64,000 bases of DNA from Bacteroides ilei (lineage in GTDB: Bacteria > Bacteroidota > Bacteroidia > Bacteroidales > Bacteroidaceae). The stretch spans positions 507,997 through 571,996 of the forward strand of contig NZ_LT635801.1 of assembly GCF_900128495.1 (NCBI RefSeq). The letters are read 5' to 3'. Under the pieces are notes generated by a model, which saw only the letters and a list, made by a program, of their open reading frames with translations, was not told where the DNA came from and did not search any database. The first letter of the stretch is position 1; each line of letters opens with the position of its first letter. Made by a program: the position numbers and the translations under genes. This document shows positions 35,747 to 43,734 of this stretch, in pieces.

Positions 35747-36523
35747 ATGAAAATTACCATATTAGGAAGCGGAACGTCTACGGGAGTGCCGCAGATAGGA
35801 TGTACGTGTGCCGTGTGTACCAGTACCGACCCGAAAGACAAACGCCTGCGCTGTTCGGGCCTGGTGGAAGTGGACGGTGTGCGGATTCTCATCGATTGCG
35901 GTCCGGATTTCCGTGAGCAGATGATCCGCCTGAACGATTTCAAGCCCATAGACGGTGTGCTGGTCACCCACGAGCATTACGACCATGTGGGCGGACTGGA
36001 CGACCTGCGTCCGTACTGCCAGTTCCGTGATGTTCCGGTGTATGCCGAAGCCTATACCGCCGAGCGCCTGCGCAACCGCATTCCCTATTGCTTTACCGAG
36101 CACCTGTATCCGGGAGTGCCGCACATTCCGCTGGAAACGATTCAGGAGGGGGTGCCGTTCACGGTGAGCAGCCTGGGCGGAAACACCGTAGAGGTACGTC
36201 CTTTCCGGGTGATGCACGGAAAGCTGCCCATTATGGGATACCGTATCGGCCGGATGGCGTGGATTACCGACATGCTTACCATGCCCGACTCGTCATACGA
36301 TGTGCTGAAGGACCTGGACTGCCTGGTGATGAACGCCTTGCGCATCGAACCGCACTGGACCCACCAGAGCCTTTCCGAAGCCCTGGAGCAGGCGGCACGC
36401 ATCGGGGCGCGTCAGACCTGGTTCATCCACATGAGCCATCAGATAGGGCTTCACGCCGAAGTGGACGCTTCGTTGCCCGAAGGCATCCGTCTGGCCTACG
36501 ACGGTCTGCAACTTACCCTCTAA
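35747..36523 (+). CDS. MBL-fold metallohydrolase (PhnP-like)
   Basis: 258 residues. The metal-binding motif HEHYDHVGGLDDLRP is intact, with further ligands in FRVMHGKLPIMGYRIG, AWITDMLTMP and WFIHMSHQIGLH. The N terminus MKITILGSGTSTGVPQIGC plus CTSTDPKDKRLRCSGLV, with cysteines that could bind structural zinc, fits the PhnP-like cyclic phosphodiesterase group. No phosphonate genes are nearby, so a role in nucleotide or cyclic phosphate metabolism is more likely; this is inference. Probably cotranscribed with murB and convergent with nth (14 bases between stops). Confidence 0.88.
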   Translation: MKITILGSGTSTGVPQIGCTCAVCTSTDPKDKRLRCSGLVEVDGVRILIDCGPDFREQMIRLNDFKPIDGVLVTHEHYDHVGGLDDLRPYCQFRDVPVYAEAYTAERLRNRIPYCFTEHLYPGVPHIPLETIQEGVPFTVSSLGGNTVEVRPFRVMHGKLPIMGYRIGRMAWITDMLTMPDSSYDVLKDLDCLVMNALRIEPHWTHQSLSEALEQAARIGARQTWFIHMSHQIGLHAEVDASLPEGIRLAYDGLQLTL

Positions 36524-36537
36524 CGCCCTGCCGGCCG

Positions 36538-37188
36538 TCATTTTCCGGCCGTAGCCTTCAACGATTCCTTGCAGAGCCCGTTCAGTCCGCATTGCTCGCA
36601 TTTCGGCTTGCGGGCTACACATACGTAGCGTCCGTGCAGGATGAGCCAGTGGTGGGCCGTAGGCACAATCTCCTTGGGAATGTATTTCATCAGGTATTTT
36701 TCGGTAGCCAGCGGTGTGGTGCAGCTCATCGGTACCAGTCCGATGCGGTGGCTCACGCGGAACACGTGCGTATCTACCGCCATGGCCGCCTTGTTGAACA
36801 CCACGCTCTGTATCACGTTGGCGGTTTTCCGTCCCACGCCGGGCAGCTTCACCAGCTCTTCCAGCGTATCGGGCACTTCGCCGTGGAAATCCTTCACCAG
36901 CATCTGCGCCATGCCCACCAGGTGCTTGGCCTTGTTGTTCGGGTAGCTCACGCTACGGATGTATTCGAATACCACTTCGGGCGTGGTGGCGGCCAGTGCC
37001 TCGGGTGTAGGGAAGTCGCGGAACAGGGGTGGTGTAATCTGGTTCACGCGCTTGTCGGTACACTGGGCGCTCAGGATGACGGCTATCAGCAGCTCGAAGG
37101 GGTTGTTGTAGTGCAGTTCGGTTTCGGCCACCGGCATGGTGCGCTGGAAGTAGTCGATTACCCGGTCATACAGTTCTTGTTTTCTCAT
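36538..37188 (-). CDS. nth: Endonuclease III (DNA glycosylase/AP lyase)
   Basis: 216 residues. Removes oxidised pyrimidines and nicks abasic sites. The helix-hairpin-helix LPGVGRKTANVI holds the catalytic lysine, VDTHVFRVSHRIGL the catalytic aspartate. The C terminus carries the 4Fe-4S pattern C-x6-C-x2-C-x5-C (CVARKPKCEQCGLNGLC). It is downstream of corA on the same strand. Confidence 0.96.
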   Translation of the reverse strand: MRKQELYDRVIDYFQRTMPVAETELHYNNPFELLIAVILSAQCTDKRVNQITPPLFRDFPTPEALAATTPEVVFEYIRSVSYPNNKAKHLVGMAQMLVKDFHGEVPDTLEELVKLPGVGRKTANVIQSVVFNKAAMAVDTHVFRVSHRIGLVPMSCTTPLATEKYLMKYIPKEIVPTAHHWLILHGRYVCVARKPKCEQCGLNGLCKESLKATAGK

Positions 37189-37238
37189 GGGTCGTTTCGG
37201 TTTTTAGTGCCCTCTCCGGCAGGGGGCTGTTACAGGGT

Positions 37239-38279
37239 TCAATACCATTTCTTGTGCTTGAAGTAATAGTAGATGCCTACGGCCAGCACAATCATCAGGG
37301 CCCAGGCGTAGACGTAGCCGTATTTCCAGTCCAGTTCCGGCATGAAGTGGAAATTCATTCCCCAGATACCGGCCAGGAAGGTCAGCGGAATGAAGATGGT
37401 AGACACCACGGTGAGCTGCTTCATGATGCTGTTCATGCGCTGGTCGTTGCTGGAGATGTAGAGGTCTATCAGGGCTCCCACCATGTCGCGGCATCCTTCC
37501 AGCGTCTGCAGGGCGAATTGCAGGTGGTCGTTCACGTCGTTGAAGAACGGGCGGTTGACCTTGTGCAGGAGCTGGTTCTCGGTGTGGAACAGCTTGTTGA
37601 TCTGTTCCTTGAGGGGCAGGATGCATTTCTTGATGAGGCGGTAGTTGCGCCGGTACGTCTGTATCTCGTCTATCCCCGGGTCTTCGTACGAGTCGGACGA
37701 GAGGAAGCGTTCTTCCAGGTCGTCCAGTTCGTCTTCCATGGCACTTAGGACAGACATGAAGTTTGCCATGACACTGTTCAGGATAACGCTGAGCAGGTAA
37801 TCGGACTGCCGGTTCCGTATTTTCAGTACATTCTTGTCAAGGGCCGATAAGATTTCGTTGAAGAAGTCGGTTTCCTGTTCGGTAAAGGTTATCAGGAAAT
37901 TGTCTCCCTGTACGATTCCCAGATGCTGCGGCAGGTACTCCCCGTCCTGGTTCCTTGAAAGCAGCTTGAGGATGATGACGTTGTAGTTGTCATGTTCCTC
38001 TATCTTGGTCAGGTGGTTGGCGTTCAGGATATCCTGCGTAGTGAGGAAATCGACGTTGAAACGCTCGCATACCTGGCGGATGGTGCCCGCGTTCTGAAGT
38101 CCGTGTACCTGGATCCAGTTGATACATTCCTTCTTCAGGAGCAGGTCAAGTCCGTCGGCGGTTTCCGTTTTGTGCCTCTCCACCGAAGTGGCGTTGTAGC
38201 TGCACACGTGCAGGTGGGTAGGGGTCCGGCTCGCCCCGTTGTAGTTCAGTTGCTCGCTGAGCAGATTGTTCTTTGTCAT
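37239..38279 (-). CDS. corA: CorA family magnesium/cobalt channel
   Basis: 346 residues from the ATG at 38279. The open frame continues to 38597, but a consensus promoter at 38302-38333 lies inside that extension, and the extension is low-complexity repeat, so the start at MTKNNLLSEQ is preferred. An N-terminal cytoplasmic alpha/beta domain and long helix (LDDLEERFLSSDSYEDPGIDEIQTYRR) lead to two C-terminal membrane helices. The signature GMNFHFMPELDW contains the G-M-N selectivity motif of CorA. It forms a pentamer for Mg2+ uptake. Confidence 0.93.
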   Translation of the reverse strand: MTKNNLLSEQLNYNGASRTPTHLHVCSYNATSVERHKTETADGLDLLLKKECINWIQVHGLQNAGTIRQVCERFNVDFLTTQDILNANHLTKIEEHDNYNVIILKLLSRNQDGEYLPQHLGIVQGDNFLITFTEQETDFFNEILSALDKNVLKIRNRQSDYLLSVILNSVMANFMSVLSAMEDELDDLEERFLSSDSYEDPGIDEIQTYRRNYRLIKKCILPLKEQINKLFHTENQLLHKVNRPFFNDVNDHLQFALQTLEGCRDMVGALIDLYISSNDQRMNSIMKQLTVVSTIFIPLTFLAGIWGMNFHFMPELDWKYGYVYAWALMIVLAVGIYYYFKHKKWY

Positions 38280-38301
38280 GATTCTCAAAAACTTCGTTGC
38301 A

Positions 38302-38333
38302 CAAATATAACCCATTCCCCGAAAACGGACAAA
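38302..38333 (-). promoter_or_regulatory. Promoter of corA
   Basis: On the minus strand TTTG (plus 38330-38333) and TATATTTG (plus 38302-38309) are 20 bases apart. This decides the corA start, since longer reading frames would begin upstream of the transcript. Confidence 0.7.
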
Positions 38334-38360
38334 CGGCTTCCCCGTTTTTCGTTTGTCCGC

Positions 38361-38493
38361 CGGATTTCTGCCGGATGTGCCGGAGGGTTTCCCGGATTTC
38401 TGCCGGTTTGTGCCGGGGCTTTCCCCGGATCTGACGCCGGATGTGCCGGAGCTTTTCCCCCGGATCTGACGCCGGATGTGCCGGAGGGTTTCC
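38361..38493. repeat. Four imperfect 32-35 bp GC-rich repeats upstream of corA
   Basis: Copies start at 38361, 38393, 38426 and 38461, each following CGGAT-TCTG or CGGATCTGACG, then CCGGATGTGCCGG, then AGGGTTTCC or AGCTTTTCC. The array is GC-rich in an otherwise AT-rich gap (38280-39199) and lies just upstream of the corA promoter. Reading frames run through it but show no protein features. Confidence 0.8.
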
Positions 38494-38635
38494 GAATCTG
38501 ATGCTGTTTTTTCTGAACCGCTTCCCGGAAATCTTGATGCCGCTAAGGTAGGGCGCTTCTGGCAGACCGCCAAAAACAGGGTACCGCTAAAGTGCAAAAA
38601 TCTGTTAATGAAATTGCTTTTTTTCTCCAGTGGAT

Positions 38636-38912
38636 TCCGTTCATTGCAGCCCTTACATTACAAAACTTACAGTAAGCAAAAAGAGAATCATAATCGGCTT
38701 GCGTTCATGCAGCCCTTACATTACAAACCTTACAGTAAAGCAAAAAGAGTTGCAATCGGCTTGCCCTGGATACTTGTATCAAAATTTTATATTATATATA
38801 TAATATATATATTATATATATAATATAAGAAATATATTTACATTTCTTTAGGTTAATCCGGAAGCCTGATTTTTACTTTAAAACAACTGTAAGGTTTGTA
38901 ATGTAATGGTTG
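38636..38912. repeat. Repeat cluster with AT palindrome, gene-free region
   Basis: A ~65-bp unit containing GCAGCCCTTACATTACAAA and CGGCTTG occurs twice in tandem (about 38636-38701 and 38700-38763). Part of the unit recurs inverted at 38886-38912. Between direct and inverted copies is a near-perfect (TA)-rich palindrome at about 38788-38828. The flanks to 39100 show no gene. Confidence 0.75.
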
Positions 38913-39104
38913 TAACGGGAGGGAGTACGCTCTGTTTCGAGCATCGTTTTGTGGCGGTGTGGATCAGGGGTTCTTGGCAGGCATATGTATTAATTAGTGT
39001 TAAAAATAGGCAGAAAGGCACAAAACTTTTCATAATTGTGCGTTATAATGAGAGAAAAGAGGAGGATCCAGGCTTCCCGGTTCTGCAGATTCCGAAATTA
39101 TTCG

Positions 39105-39112
39105 TATCTTTG
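39105..39112 (+). promoter_or_regulatory. -7 box of the queuosine operon
   Basis: TATCTTTG matches TAnnTTTG and would start the transcript near 39119, leaving an ~80-base leader that contains the riboswitch candidate. Confidence 0.6.
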
Positions 39113-39163
39113 TGCCCCGGATAGAAAAAGAGAACATTCACATGCGATGCCGTGAGTAGCGGC

Positions 39164-39197
39164 CGTGTATTCTAGAACACCACGTAAAAAACAGGAG
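39164..39197 (+). promoter_or_regulatory. preQ1-I-like riboswitch candidate overlapping the ribosome binding site
   Basis: A short stem CGTG/CACG (39164-39167, 39181-39184) encloses a loop with TTCTAG and AACAC. It is followed by the A-rich tail TAAAAAACAGGAG, which carries the Shine-Dalgarno sequence directly before the start codon. This order (P1, TTCTAG-type loop, ACACC, A-rich tail, purine-rich P2 strand) is that of class I preQ1 riboswitches. AGGA of the tail could pair with TTCT of the loop, hiding the ribosome site when ligand is bound. It precedes a queuosine transporter/synthesis operon. Confidence 0.65.
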
Positions 39198-39199
39198 CG

Positions 39200-39886
39200 A
39201 TGAAGAAAGAAAACCTTGTTTCGGTACCTTTCATGGTCTTGGGTATCGTGTTTTGCGTCTGCCTGGTGGCAGCCAATCTGTTAGAGACCAAAGTTGTCCA
39301 GCTCGGGCCTGTGGCCGTTACCGCCGGACTGATTGTATTCCCCGTATCTTACATTATCAACGATTGCATTGCCGAAGTGTGGGGCTTCCGCAAGGCACGG
39401 CTCATCATCTGGATGGGATTCCTGATGAACTTCTTTGTAGTGGCCCTCGGGCAGCTGGCCATCGCCATACCCGCCGCACCGTTCTGGCAAGGCGAGGAAG
39501 CGTTCGACTTCGTGTTCGGCATGGCGCCCCGTATAGCCGCCGCCAGTCTGATGGCCTTCCTGGTGGGCTCGTTCATCAACGCCTACGTGATGAGCCGCAT
39601 GAAGGTAGCTTCGCAGGGACGTCATTTTTCGGCCCGTGCCATCCTCTCTACCGTGGCGGGCGAGAGTGCCGATTCGCTCATCTTCTTTCCGCTGGCTTTC
39701 GGCGGACTGATGCCCGTGAACGAGCTGGTGAAGATGATGGTGGTGCAGGTGGTGCTGAAGACCGCCTACGAGGTGGTGATCCTGCCGGTGACCATCCGGG
39801 TGGTGAACTACATCAAGCGCGTGGACGACAGCGACGTGTACGACGAGCATATTTCTTACAACGTATTGAAAATAAAGGAGATTTGA
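39200..39886 (+). CDS. Queuosine precursor transporter (YhhQ/VUT family)
   Basis: 228 residues with about six hydrophobic helices. [26 protein letters not shown] is the conserved YhhQ signature (D-x-x-x-E-x-[WY]-G); later [16 protein letters not shown] and [17 protein letters not shown] also fit. It probably imports preQ0 or preQ1 across the inner membrane. It heads an operon with queC (2-base gap) and queF, and a preQ1-like riboswitch candidate sits in its leader. Encoding both synthesis-end genes and an importer suggests flexible use of salvaged and endogenous precursor. Confidence 0.92.
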   Translation: MKKENLVSVPFMVLGIVFCVCLVAANLLETKVVQLGPVAVTAGLIVFPVSYIINDCIAEVWGFRKARLIIWMGFLMNFFVVALGQLAIAIPAAPFWQGEEAFDFVFGMAPRIAAASLMAFLVGSFINAYVMSRMKVASQGRHFSARAILSTVAGESADSLIFFPLAFGGLMPVNELVKMMVVQVVLKTAYEVVILPVTIRVVNYIKRVDDSDVYDEHISYNVLKIKEI

Positions 39887-39888
39887 CG

Positions 39889-40581
39889 ATGAATAATCAA
39901 GCTGCACTGGTTGTGTTCAGTGGCGGACAGGATTCCACCACTTGCCTTTTCTGGGCGAAAAAGCATTTTAAGGAGGTTTATGCCTTGAGTTTCGTTTATG
40001 GTCAGAAACACGTGAAGGAAGTGGAGCTGGCCCGTGCGATAGCCGGCAAGGCAGGAGTACATTTCGATGCGATGGATGTTTCGTTCATCGGGAATCTGGG
40101 ACGGAATTCGCTCACGGATACTTCCATCAAGATGGATGAGGTGAAGCCGGACGGCTCGTTCCCCAATACGTTTGTGCCGGGACGCAACCTGTTCTTCCTG
40201 AGCATTGCGGCCGTATATGCCCGTGAACGGGGTATCTACCACCTGGTGACCGGGGTTTCGCAGACCGACTTCAGCGGTTATCCCGATTGCCGCGACTCGT
40301 TCATCAAGTCGCTGAACGTGACGCTGAACCTGGCCATGGACGAGCAGTTCGTGATCCATACGCCGCTGATGTGGATAGACAAGGCGGAGACCTGGGCGCT
40401 GGCCGACGAGCTGGGCGTGCTGGACATCGTGCGCCACGATACGCTGACCTGCTACAACGGTGTGCAGGGCGACGGGTGCGGACATTGCCCGGCGTGCAAG
40501 CTGCGCCGTGAGGGACTGGAAAAATACCTGGCTTCGAAGGGGGAGACGCTGGAGCGCCTCAAGGAAGCCGATGTGGAATGA
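39889..40581 (+). CDS. queC: 7-cyano-7-deazaguanine synthase
   Basis: 230 residues from the ATG at 39889; the frame is open much further upstream but that part overlaps the transporter gene. It converts 7-carboxy-7-deazaguanine to preQ0 with ATP and ammonia. The PP-loop [16 protein letters not shown] is at the N terminus, followed by [11 protein letters not shown] and [14 protein letters not shown]. The C-terminal zinc site is [19 protein letters not shown]. Second gene of the queuosine operon. Confidence 0.96.
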   Translation: MNNQAALVVFSGGQDSTTCLFWAKKHFKEVYALSFVYGQKHVKEVELARAIAGKAGVHFDAMDVSFIGNLGRNSLTDTSIKMDEVKPDGSFPNTFVPGRNLFFLSIAAVYARERGIYHLVTGVSQTDFSGYPDCRDSFIKSLNVTLNLAMDEQFVIHTPLMWIDKAETWALADELGVLDIVRHDTLTCYNGVQGDGCGHCPACKLRREGLEKYLASKGETLERLKEADVE

Positions 40582-40617
40582 ATGGAATTACCCGAACGAA
40601 GAAAAAGACGAATCTGT

Positions 40618-41073
40618 ATGGAAAGAAAAGACGAATTGACGATACTGGGAAAGACTACTGCCTACAAGCAGGATTACGCTCCCGAAGTGCTGGAGGCTTT
40701 CGTGAACAAGCATCCGGAAAACGACTACTGGGTACGTTTCAACTGCCCGGAATTTACCAGCCTGTGCCCGATTACGGGCCAGCCCGATTTTGCGGAAATC
40801 CGCATCAGCTACCTGCCCGACGTGAAGATGGTGGAGAGCAAGAGCCTGAAGCTCTACCTGTTCAGTTTCCGTAACCACGGCGATTTCCACGAGGATTGCG
40901 TGAACATCATCATGAAGGACCTCATCAGGCTGATGGACCCGAAATACATCGAGGTGACGGGTATCTTCACGCCACGCGGAGGGATCTCCATCTATCCGTA
41001 CTGCAACTACGGCCGTCCGGGTACCAAGTACGAGGAGCTGGCCGAATACCGTATGCGTAACCACGACCTGTAA
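40618..41073 (+). CDS. queF: preQ1 synthase (NADPH-dependent 7-cyano-7-deazaguanine reductase)
   Basis: 151 residues from the ATG at 40618, which begins at the conserved [11 protein letters not shown]; an alternative ATG at 40582, directly after the queC stop, would add 12 residues. It reduces the nitrile of preQ0 to preQ1. The catalytic cysteine and surrounding QueF motif are in [39 protein letters not shown] contains the substrate/NADPH contacts. This is the short single-domain type. Last gene of the operon. Confidence 0.95.
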   Translation: MERKDELTILGKTTAYKQDYAPEVLEAFVNKHPENDYWVRFNCPEFTSLCPITGQPDFAEIRISYLPDVKMVESKSLKLYLFSFRNHGDFHEDCVNIIMKDLIRLMDPKYIEVTGIFTPRGGISIYPYCNYGRPGTKYEELAEYRMRNHDL

Positions 41074-41117
41074 CACACGGGCGGGCGTGCCCGGCGGGGG
41101 CCACGCCACGATACGCA

Positions 41118-42944
41118 TTACGAGAGTTCCAGTCCGAATTCCTCTTTCAGTTTCAGCAGGTCGGGGTTCTTCTTGCTCATCATGTTGAAACGTTCCAGAT
41201 GGCTGTATGCGCGCACATTTTCATTTTTCTGGCTTACGCGTACAGTCATCTTTATTTTCCGGTTATGGAGTTGCCCGCGCAGGTGGTTCTCTATCTGCGG
41301 CGCCAGGTTCTTCATGTACTTCTCTACCATCCCGTTGTCTACCACTACTTCGAATGTCTCCTTGTCGGCTAGCAGGTGCGGGGCGATGTTCATCATACGG
41401 GCCGCGTTGGCCGCTTCTTCCTTCGGGAGGCGGGAGGCGAATTCCCTCCAGTAATAGTTCAGGTCCTTTTCGTTGAAGATATAGTCTTCATACGTACTGT
41501 CGGTCATGGCTACGGTCTCGGGCGTCGGCTGGCGGCTGGCGGCGGGGGCCTGTTGTGCGTTGTTCCTGTGCCGGATGGAGAAGGTTTCCAGGGCTCCGGC
41601 CTTTACCACCGGTATCTTCTGCGACGGCGTCTGCACGGGCAGGGGACTTACGTGTACAGGTCGGGCAGGCGACTGAGGAGATGATGTCCCTGCGCTTGCG
41701 GGAGCCGTCTGCTGATGTGCGGGTACGGCCTGCGCCTGTGCGGGGCGTACGGCCTGCGCCTGTTGTCCGTTGGCCGGTTGGCCCTGTGCCTGGTTGAATA
41801 TGGGTTTGATGGTCTGCGCAGGGCCGTGCCCTCCGCCGGCGTCGTCCGTTTCGGCGGTGAGCTGCGCCACCTGTATCAGGGTGAGCTCTATCAGCAGCCT
41901 CCTGTTCTTGCTTACCCGGTAGTTCAGGTCGCAGTCATTGCATAGTTTCATGGCCTTGTAGATGAATTGCGGCGTACATTTCCGGGCCTGTTCCTTGTAG
42001 CGTTCGCGGATAGACGCCCCCACTTCCAGCAGCGGGAGTGTAGCTTCGTCACGGCTCACGAGCAGGTTGCGGAAATGGCTTGTAAGGCCCGTTATGAAAT
42101 GATTCCCGTCGAATCCCTTGGTGAGCACGTCGTTGAAAAGCAGGAGGCAGTCGCCTACCCGGTTGGCCAGGAAATGGTCGGTAAGCTTGAAATAATATTC
42201 GTAGTCCAGCACATTCAGGTTGTCTATCACGCTCTTGTAGGTGATATGTCCGTTGGTGAAGCTCGCCACCTGGTCGAAAATCGACAAGGCGTCACGCATA
42301 CCTCCGTCGGCCTTCTGTGCGATGATGTTCAGCGCTTCGGGTTCGGCCTCGATCTGTTCTTTGGCGGCCACCTTCTCCAGGTGCTCCACAATGTCGTTGA
42401 TGCCGATGCGGTTGAAGTCGTAAATCTGGCACCGGCTGAGGATAGTGGGCAGGATCTTGTACTTTTCGGTAGTGGCCAGAATGAAGATGGCATGGTGCGG
42501 CGGCTCTTCCAGCGTCTTGAGGAAGGCGTTGAAGGCCGATTGCGAGAGCATGTGCACCTCATCGATGATGTACACCTTGTATTTTCCGATCTGCGGCGGG
42601 ATGCGTACCTGTTCGATCAACGAGCGGATGTCTTCCACCGAGTTGTTCGAGGCGGCATCCAGTTCATGGATGTTATACGAGCGCTGCTCGTTGAACGCCC
42701 TGCACGATTCACATTCGTTGCAGGCCTCCCCGTCGGCCGTAGGATGCAGGCAGTTGATCGTTTTGGCGAAGATGCGGGCACAGGTAGTCTTACCCACGCC
42801 CCGCGGTCCGCAGAACAGGTAGGCATGAGCCAGTTTCTGGTTGGCAATGGCATTTTTCAGGGTAGTTGTCAGCGCACGCTGGCCCACTACGGTATCGAAT
42901 GTCGCCGGACGATATTTACGTGCCGATACGATGTAATTCTCCAT
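41118..42944 (-). CDS. dnaX: DNA polymerase III subunit gamma/tau
   Basis: 608 residues from the ATG at 42944 (MENYIVSARKYRPATFDTVVGQ). The earlier frame start at 43001 lies before the presumed transcript start, since the -7 box TACATTTG is at 42991-42998 on the minus strand. The clamp-loader AAA+ module has Walker A GPRGVGKTTCARIF, a zinc knuckle C-x9-C-x2-C-x2-C in NCLHPTADGEACNECESC, and Walker B YIIDEVHMLS. A Pro/Gln/Ala-rich linker at about 375-460 separates it from a C-terminal tau-like domain. No obvious slippery heptamer for a gamma form was noticed. Confidence 0.95.
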   Translation of the reverse strand: MENYIVSARKYRPATFDTVVGQRALTTTLKNAIANQKLAHAYLFCGPRGVGKTTCARIFAKTINCLHPTADGEACNECESCRAFNEQRSYNIHELDAASNNSVEDIRSLIEQVRIPPQIGKYKVYIIDEVHMLSQSAFNAFLKTLEEPPHHAIFILATTEKYKILPTILSRCQIYDFNRIGINDIVEHLEKVAAKEQIEAEPEALNIIAQKADGGMRDALSIFDQVASFTNGHITYKSVIDNLNVLDYEYYFKLTDHFLANRVGDCLLLFNDVLTKGFDGNHFITGLTSHFRNLLVSRDEATLPLLEVGASIRERYKEQARKCTPQFIYKAMKLCNDCDLNYRVSKNRRLLIELTLIQVAQLTAETDDAGGGHGPAQTIKPIFNQAQGQPANGQQAQAVRPAQAQAVPAHQQTAPASAGTSSPQSPARPVHVSPLPVQTPSQKIPVVKAGALETFSIRHRNNAQQAPAASRQPTPETVAMTDSTYEDYIFNEKDLNYYWREFASRLPKEEAANAARMMNIAPHLLADKETFEVVVDNGMVEKYMKNLAPQIENHLRGQLHNRKIKMTVRVSQKNENVRAYSHLERFNMMSKKNPDLLKLKEEFGLELS

Positions 42945-42990
42945 ACGTCGGATGTGATTGTTTAAGAAAGGTGATACGTTAAACTCTTCA

Positions 42991-42998
42991 CAAATGTA
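42991..42998 (-). promoter_or_regulatory. -7 box of dnaX
   Basis: Reverse complement reads TACATTTG, matching TAnnTTTG, 46 bases before the chosen dnaX start; it rules out longer N termini. Confidence 0.55.
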
Positions 42999-43040
42999 CA
43001 TAATTTATCTGTTTTCTGATGTGCTTGCCGGTAAAATTTA

Positions 43041-43048
43041 TATCTTTG
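43041..43048 (+). promoter_or_regulatory. -7 box of the DivIC-like gene
   Basis: TATCTTTG followed by CC, 24 bases before the start codon at 43073. Confidence 0.55.
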
Positions 43049-43072
43049 CCGTTAAATCATCTGGTACTTTTT

Positions 43073-43396
43073 ATGAGCAAACTGAAGCAATTGTGGAACT
43101 TTATCCGCCGTTACAAGTACATTGTCACGGTGTTTGTATTCTTGTTGATAATCGGCGTTCTGGACGAGGACAACAGCCTGATCCAGCGTTTCAGACACTG
43201 GCGTGAAATCCATGAGCTGAACACCGAGATAGAGAAATACCGCCGTCAGTACGAGGAGGACAGCAAGACCCTGAAGGAGATTACCAACAACCCGAAGGCG
43301 CTGGAGAAGGTAGCGCGTGAAAAGTACCTGATGAAGGAAGAGAATGAAGATGTATTTGTGTTTGAGGAAGATCTGAAGAAGAATGAAGATGAGTAA
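43073..43396 (+). CDS. FtsB/DivIC family septum formation protein
   Basis: 107 residues from the ATG at 43073; a longer frame from 43019 overlaps the promoter. One membrane helix (YIVTVFVFLLIIGVLD) follows a short basic N terminus, then a coiled coil (about 45-85: REIHELNTEIEKYRRQYEEDSKTLKEI) and the conserved end NPKALEKVAREKYLMKEENEDVFVF. This is the layout of FtsB/DivIC, which joins FtsL and FtsQ at the divisome. The stop overlaps the start of the next gene by 14 bases. Confidence 0.88.
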   Translation: MSKLKQLWNFIRRYKYIVTVFVFLLIIGVLDEDNSLIQRFRHWREIHELNTEIEKYRRQYEEDSKTLKEITNNPKALEKVAREKYLMKEENEDVFVFEEDLKKNEDE

Positions 43397-43733
43397 ATTT
43401 TATCCTACCATATCGGTCATAGGGGCTGTCCTGCTTCTGGCAGGGGCGGTCATACAGATAACGCGTCTGGAGTGGGCGCCTTACCTGTATCTGCTGGGTG
43501 CCGTCATGTTCTCGTATGTGCAGGTCATGACCGGCTACGAAGGCAAGAGTTTTGTGATACGGCGTCTGCGCCGCCAGCAGATCATAGGCGCCATACTGCT
43601 TGTAGTGACGGGCGTGATGATGATTGTGTGGCATAACAACGAGTGGGTGCTCTGCCTGACCATAGCGGCCGTACTCGAACTTTACACGGCGTTCCGCATC
43701 CCTCAGGAAGAGGAGAAGGAGAAACGGGGCTGA
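43383..43733 (+). CDS. Small four-helix membrane protein of unknown function
   Basis: 116 residues with four hydrophobic segments (ISVIGAVLLLAGAVIQI, APYLYLLGAVMFSYVQVM, IIGAILLVVTGVMMIVW, WVLCLTIAAVLELYTAF). A basic loop VIRRLRRQQ lies between helices 2 and 3, and the acidic/basic tail is EEEKEKRG. No family is recognised. It overlaps the end of the DivIC-like gene, implying translational coupling, so a link to envelope growth is possible but not shown. Confidence 0.75.
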   Translation: MKMSKFYPTISVIGAVLLLAGAVIQITRLEWAPYLYLLGAVMFSYVQVMTGYEGKSFVIRRLRRQQIIGAILLVVTGVMMIVWHNNEWVLCLTIAAVLELYTAFRIPQEEEKEKRG

Positions 43734-43734
43734 G

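Noticed and set aside
38280..38597. Repeat-rich N-terminal extension of CorA
   Set aside because: A consensus promoter for corA lies within it, and known CorA proteins begin near MTKNN.
38476..39124. Two small open frames in the gap before the queuosine operon
   Set aside because: They run through repeats and an AT palindrome, lack ribosome sites and show no protein-like composition.
39253..39888. Long N-terminal extension of queC
   Set aside because: It overlaps the transporter gene in another frame; the conserved PP-loop begins right after the ATG at 39889.
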